Shown: positions 5,819 through 8,043 of the stretch, in pieces
Layout: every line of letters starts with the position of its first letter
Position numbering within the stretch: position 1 is the first letter of the stretch
NCBI GenBank assembly: GCA_015489055.1
Contig: WFMO01000164.1
Location: 1 to 8,043, forward strand
From: Helicobacteraceae bacterium
Lineage (GTDB): Bacteria; Campylobacterota; Campylobacteria; Campylobacterales; Sulfurimonadaceae
Length of the DNA: 8,043 nucleotides
Direction of reading: 5' to 3'
Translations under genes and position numbers: made by a program
The notes under the pieces: model-generated
What the model was told of the DNA's origin: nothing
Seen by the model: only the letters and a program-made list of their open reading frames with translations
The model's database searches: none

Positions 5819-7027
5819 AAAAAGTTCCAACGGATTTATATGATAATTTTTTCTTGTCACTTCAAATACAAGCTGTCTGTTTATACGACCCAGCACGGAA
5901 CCTCTTCTTAATCTTGAACCTACTTTGATGCCAGGAGCTAAGTTAGTTAAATTGGCATAAATTGTATGGATGCCACCCGCATTTTCCATAATAATAACTC
6001 TTTTTAGAAGTGCTGTTTTTTTAGAGAAGATAATTTTACCGTTTAATATAGTCCTGACTTTAGCATTTTTATGCTTAGACTTTAAAGAGACTGATTCGTT
6101 AAATATTTTTATCTTGTATATCGGATCTATATAGGGGCCATAATGCTTGATAACTGTAAAATGCGATAATGGAGCAATAGTTTTTGCACCTGTGTACCTA
6201 ATGGTTTTTACTCGCATATAGCTGCTGTCAACCTTTTTGACATTTAGTAGTTTTGTATTTACAGAAACTTTCAATGCTGCTTTTTCACGTGCTTGTTGTC
6301 GTTTTTGCCTGATCTTGTTTATTTTAATAATTTTTAGATGTGATAGGGTAGATTGTAGTAAATGCTGCTGTTTTAAAATTCTTTCAAGAGCCAATTTATA
6401 TCTTGTTTTATCTAGCTTTAGATGACGCAAAGAGAGTTCGTTTTGATGTTTAATTTTAATTAATTGATTTTTTTGCAAATCAATCTCTTTGATATCATTT
6501 TGTAAAGCGATAATTTTAGTTTGAATCAGCTTCATATGCATGGTGTTTTTTAAAAAAACTTTATTTAGTTTTTTAATTTCTCTGCCTGTTATAATGATTA
6601 TCTGTTTTATGACGGCACGGCTTATCATGGAGTTGGCGGTAGGTTGATTTTTCGTGTTAATGCTTGTGTAAAGAGACATAATTTTTGCAATAAAAAATAC
6701 TAGTTTTTCTTCAATTTGTTCATGATGAAGTTGCAATGCTTTTTGAGATGATTGCAGCTTGGTGAGTTGCGCTTTGTTTTGTTTATAAATAGTATCTTTT
6801 GAGATCAATGCAGATGATAACCTTTTGAGTTGTTGGCGCTGCTTTGATATAAGCTTTGTTTGTGCATAGATATCTGTCGCGTTTTGCCTCATTTTTGAAT
6901 ATAGTGATCTATATTTTCTTTTTGTTTTTTTTATTTTATGAGATGTTTTTATGATGTTTTTGTTGATATTGACAAAATTGGCATACAGCAACGAAAGCGT
7001 AAATAAAAACGTAACAATAATTCTCAT
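5816..7027 (-). CDS. EnvC-like secreted coiled-coil protein with degenerate LytM (M23) domain
   Basis: This is probably the periplasmic partner of FtsEX. In other bacteria such proteins (EnvC) are recruited by FtsX and switch on peptidoglycan amidases at the division site. The product from the ATG at 7027 has 403 residues. It has a signal peptide (MRIIVTFLFTLSLLYA, likely cut near residue 16), long lysine- and glutamine-rich coiled-coil segments (about 20-120 and 150-265), and a C-terminal LytM domain (about 280-403). The domain is recognised by RTILNGKIIFSKK, HTIYANL, a VGSRLRRGSVLG strand-turn, LVFEV and NPLELF. Zinc-binding histidines expected in active M23 peptidases are missing: YAH is YAN (Asn359) and the HLHFE motif reads RQLVFE. 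An activator rather than an enzyme is therefore likely. The open frame extends upstream to 7084, but 7027 gives the signal peptide and a one-base overlap with the ftsX stop (TAATG), preceded by AGAAG. Confidence 0.87.
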   Translation of the reverse strand: MRIIVTFLFTLSLLYANFVNINKNIIKTSHKIKKTKRKYRSLYSKMRQNATDIYAQTKLISKQRQQLKRLSSALISKDTIYKQNKAQLTKLQSSQKALQLHHEQIEEKLVFFIAKIMSLYTSINTKNQPTANSMISRAVIKQIIIITGREIKKLNKVFLKNTMHMKLIQTKIIALQNDIKEIDLQKNQLIKIKHQNELSLRHLKLDKTRYKLALERILKQQHLLQSTLSHLKIIKINKIRQKRQQAREKAALKVSVNTKLLNVKKVDSSYMRVKTIRYTGAKTIAPLSHFTVIKHYGPYIDPIYKIKIFNESVSLKSKHKNAKVRTILNGKIIFSKKTALLKRVIIMENAGGIHTIYANLTNLAPGIKVGSRLRRGSVLGRINRQLVFEVTRKNYHINPLELF

Positions 7028-7839
7028 TAAATTTCTTCTTTGTAGCCGATAACTATTATGCTGGCCAGTATTATGGATAAGCAAGTTGAGATTATTACAA
7101 GCGTTATACCATCTTGGATAGGTAAGAATATATTAATATTGATACCGATAGATGATAATTGTGTTTTGATGAATCTGGTTTGCGATATGATGTAAAACAA
7201 TATAGCAGTTATAGCAGAAGCTATCAAAGCATCGACTATGGCAAGTCTAAACAATACGGCGGATCTAAGCCAAACGGGCGCACCGAAGAGTCCCATAATA
7301 TTCATTCTTTCTTTGTGCTTTAGCTGCCATATACGCATCTCTTTAGAAATAAGCAGTATGGTTATGATAAATATAGTCAATGTGAAAATTTGAGTGATTG
7401 TCTTTAAAAGAAGAAGCAACTTAAAAGTAGTGTTATAGGTGTTTGAAAAATCTTGTACTTTTGTAATATTTGGATTACTAAAAAGGGCATTTGTGATTGT
7501 CTTTATCTGATACGGCGTGGGATAATGATTTAGTTTTAGTTGATAAAATTTTGGCATTGCAAGTTTTAGGAGTTGTATGTTTTGTTTGCTGATATTTTTT
7601 TGAAGTTTGCTAATAATTTTTTCTGCCGATAGTTCTTTGGAAGTTGCAATGTATGGACTGTAGCTTTTAAATTGCTTATTGGTTATCAATGTATTTGATA
7701 CAACAACGATAGAATAATTGGATGCTAATTTTACTTCATATGCGTTTATAGCTCTGTTGTTGATGATAAGAACCTCAATGGAGAATAAGATGGCAAATAA
7801 TGCTACAATTAAAGAAAAATGATTTTTAATTGACTTCAT
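7027..7839 (-). CDS. ftsX: Cell division protein FtsX (ABC transporter permease-like)
   Basis: FtsX is the inner-membrane half of the FtsEX complex, which relays FtsE ATP hydrolysis to peptidoglycan-hydrolase regulators outside the membrane. The 270-residue product shows the FtsX layout: TM1 (about 8-26), a large periplasmic domain (about 27-140), TM2 (about 146-165), a cytoplasmic segment with KEMRIWQLKHKERMNIMGLFGAP (split as 166-180 and 181-188), TM3 (about 196-219), a short loop, and TM4 (about 244-264). The overall sequence is divergent, so the call relies on topology, the MGLFGAP-type coupling segment and the neighbours. The start at 7839 is preferred to a TTG at 7857 or ATG at 7851 because GGAG lies six bases ahead of it. 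It overlaps the end of ftsE by 14 bases and its stop overlaps the EnvC-like start. Confidence 0.88.
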   Translation of the reverse strand: MKSIKNHFSLIVALFAILFSIEVLIINNRAINAYEVKLASNYSIVVVSNTLITNKQFKSYSPYIATSKELSAEKIISKLQKNISKQNIQLLKLAMPKFYQLKLNHYPTPYQIKTITNALFSNPNITKVQDFSNTYNTTFKLLLLLKTITQIFTLTIFIITILLISKEMRIWQLKHKERMNIMGLFGAPVWLRSAVLFRLAIVDALIASAITAILFYIISQTRFIKTQLSSIGININIFLPIQDGITLVIISTCLSIILASIIVIGYKEEI

Positions 7840-8043
7840 AAATTTCTCCATATTCAATATGCAGGTGATTATATCTTACTTTTAGGGTATTTGGTATATG
7901 GTGTGTTACGACAACGATTGTGGTTTTTAATTGTTCGTTTGCACCCTCAAGTAGATGCCATATAAGTTCTGCAGAATAGTCATCAAGATTGCCGGTAGGC
8001 TCATCGGCTAAAATCATAATTGGATTATGAGCAAGCGCTCTTG
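7826..8043 (-). CDS. ftsE: Cell division ATP-binding protein FtsE (3' end)
   Basis: This is the C-terminal 71 residues of an ABC ATPase; the gene continues past the right edge. It begins inside RALAHNPIM, just after the position of the ABC signature. It contains Walker B IMILADEP, the D-loop GNLD, and the H-loop in VVVTHHIP, and ends GEIYEVN. The LADEPTGNLDD string is characteristic of the FtsE/LolD-type subfamily, and adjacency to ftsX identifies it as FtsE. The protein would act at the cytoplasmic face of the membrane with FtsX. The Walker A and signature motifs lie outside the window and cannot be checked. Confidence 0.9.
   Translation of the reverse strand, partial: RALAHNPIMILADEPTGNLDDYSAELIWHLLEGANEQLKTTIVVVTHHIPNTLKVRYNHLHIEYGEIYEVN
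7846..7849 (-). promoter_or_regulatory. Ribosome binding site deciding the ftsX start
   Basis: GGAG lies six bases before the ATG at 7839 and inside the last codons of ftsE. The upstream candidate starts at 7857 and 7851 would place this motif within or after the start, which argues against them. Confidence 0.6.

Noticed and set aside
7028..7084. Extended N-terminus of the EnvC-like protein beginning at 7084
   Set aside because: The extra 19 residues are polar and basic, would bury the clear signal peptide, and lie entirely within ftsX; the ATG at 7027 with TAATG coupling fits better.
1..8043. CRISPR arrays, insertion sequences, phage or toxin-antitoxin genes, and tRNA/rRNA genes
   Set aside because: No spaced direct repeats, transposase or integrase motifs, or tRNA-like cloverleaf segments were seen by eye. 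The coding content is housekeeping plus one flagellar gene.

Overview
The window is a compact, AT-rich stretch in which every supported gene lies on the minus strand, so transcription runs from the right edge (8043) to the left edge (1). The order rplI-hslV-hslU-era, the early argG, the HslV start MFDATTI and the FtsEX plus LytM-domain set all point to Campylobacterota (epsilonproteobacteria). A free-living Sulfurimonas/Sulfuricurvum-type organism seems more likely than Helicobacter or Campylobacter, because of the ferredoxin-thioredoxin-reductase/rhodanese protein. The genus is an inference. No mobile elements, tRNA/rRNA genes, CRISPR arrays or insertion sequences were seen, and there is no gene-free stretch longer than 170 bases.

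Region 1 (8043 to 5816) is a cell-division and cell-wall cassette: the 3' end of ftsE (ABC ATPase), ftsX (four-helix membrane partner) and an EnvC-like secreted coiled-coil protein with a degenerate LytM/M23 domain. The reading frames overlap (14 bases, then 1 base), as expected for one translationally coupled complex that links ATP hydrolysis in the cytoplasm to activation of peptidoglycan hydrolases in the periplasm.

Region 2 (5815 to 5253) holds a lone flagellar gene, flaG, behind a 170-base leader. The leader starts with a very good sigma-28 (FliA) promoter, TAAAGTTT-N11-GTCGATAT, whose -35 box begins with the stop codon of the EnvC-like gene. Between promoter and ribosome binding site are three local inverted repeats and a longer-range 10-bp pairing that excludes one of them. 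This is the most interesting non-coding stretch in the window.

Region 3 (5252 to 1) is a tightly packed operon that appears to start at a TATAAT promoter just upstream of argG. It runs argG (arginine biosynthesis), a two-domain ferredoxin-thioredoxin reductase catalytic-type/rhodanese-like protein, rplI (ribosomal protein L9), hslV and hslU (ATP-dependent protease), era (ribosome-assembly GTPase), and the first codons of a further gene that overlaps the era stop. Gaps are -4, 7, 2, about -1 to +5, 2 and -4 bases. The least understood gene is the FTR/rhodanese fusion. It keeps all six cluster-type cysteines with unusual spacing, but its rhodanese domain has serine where the catalytic cysteine should be.
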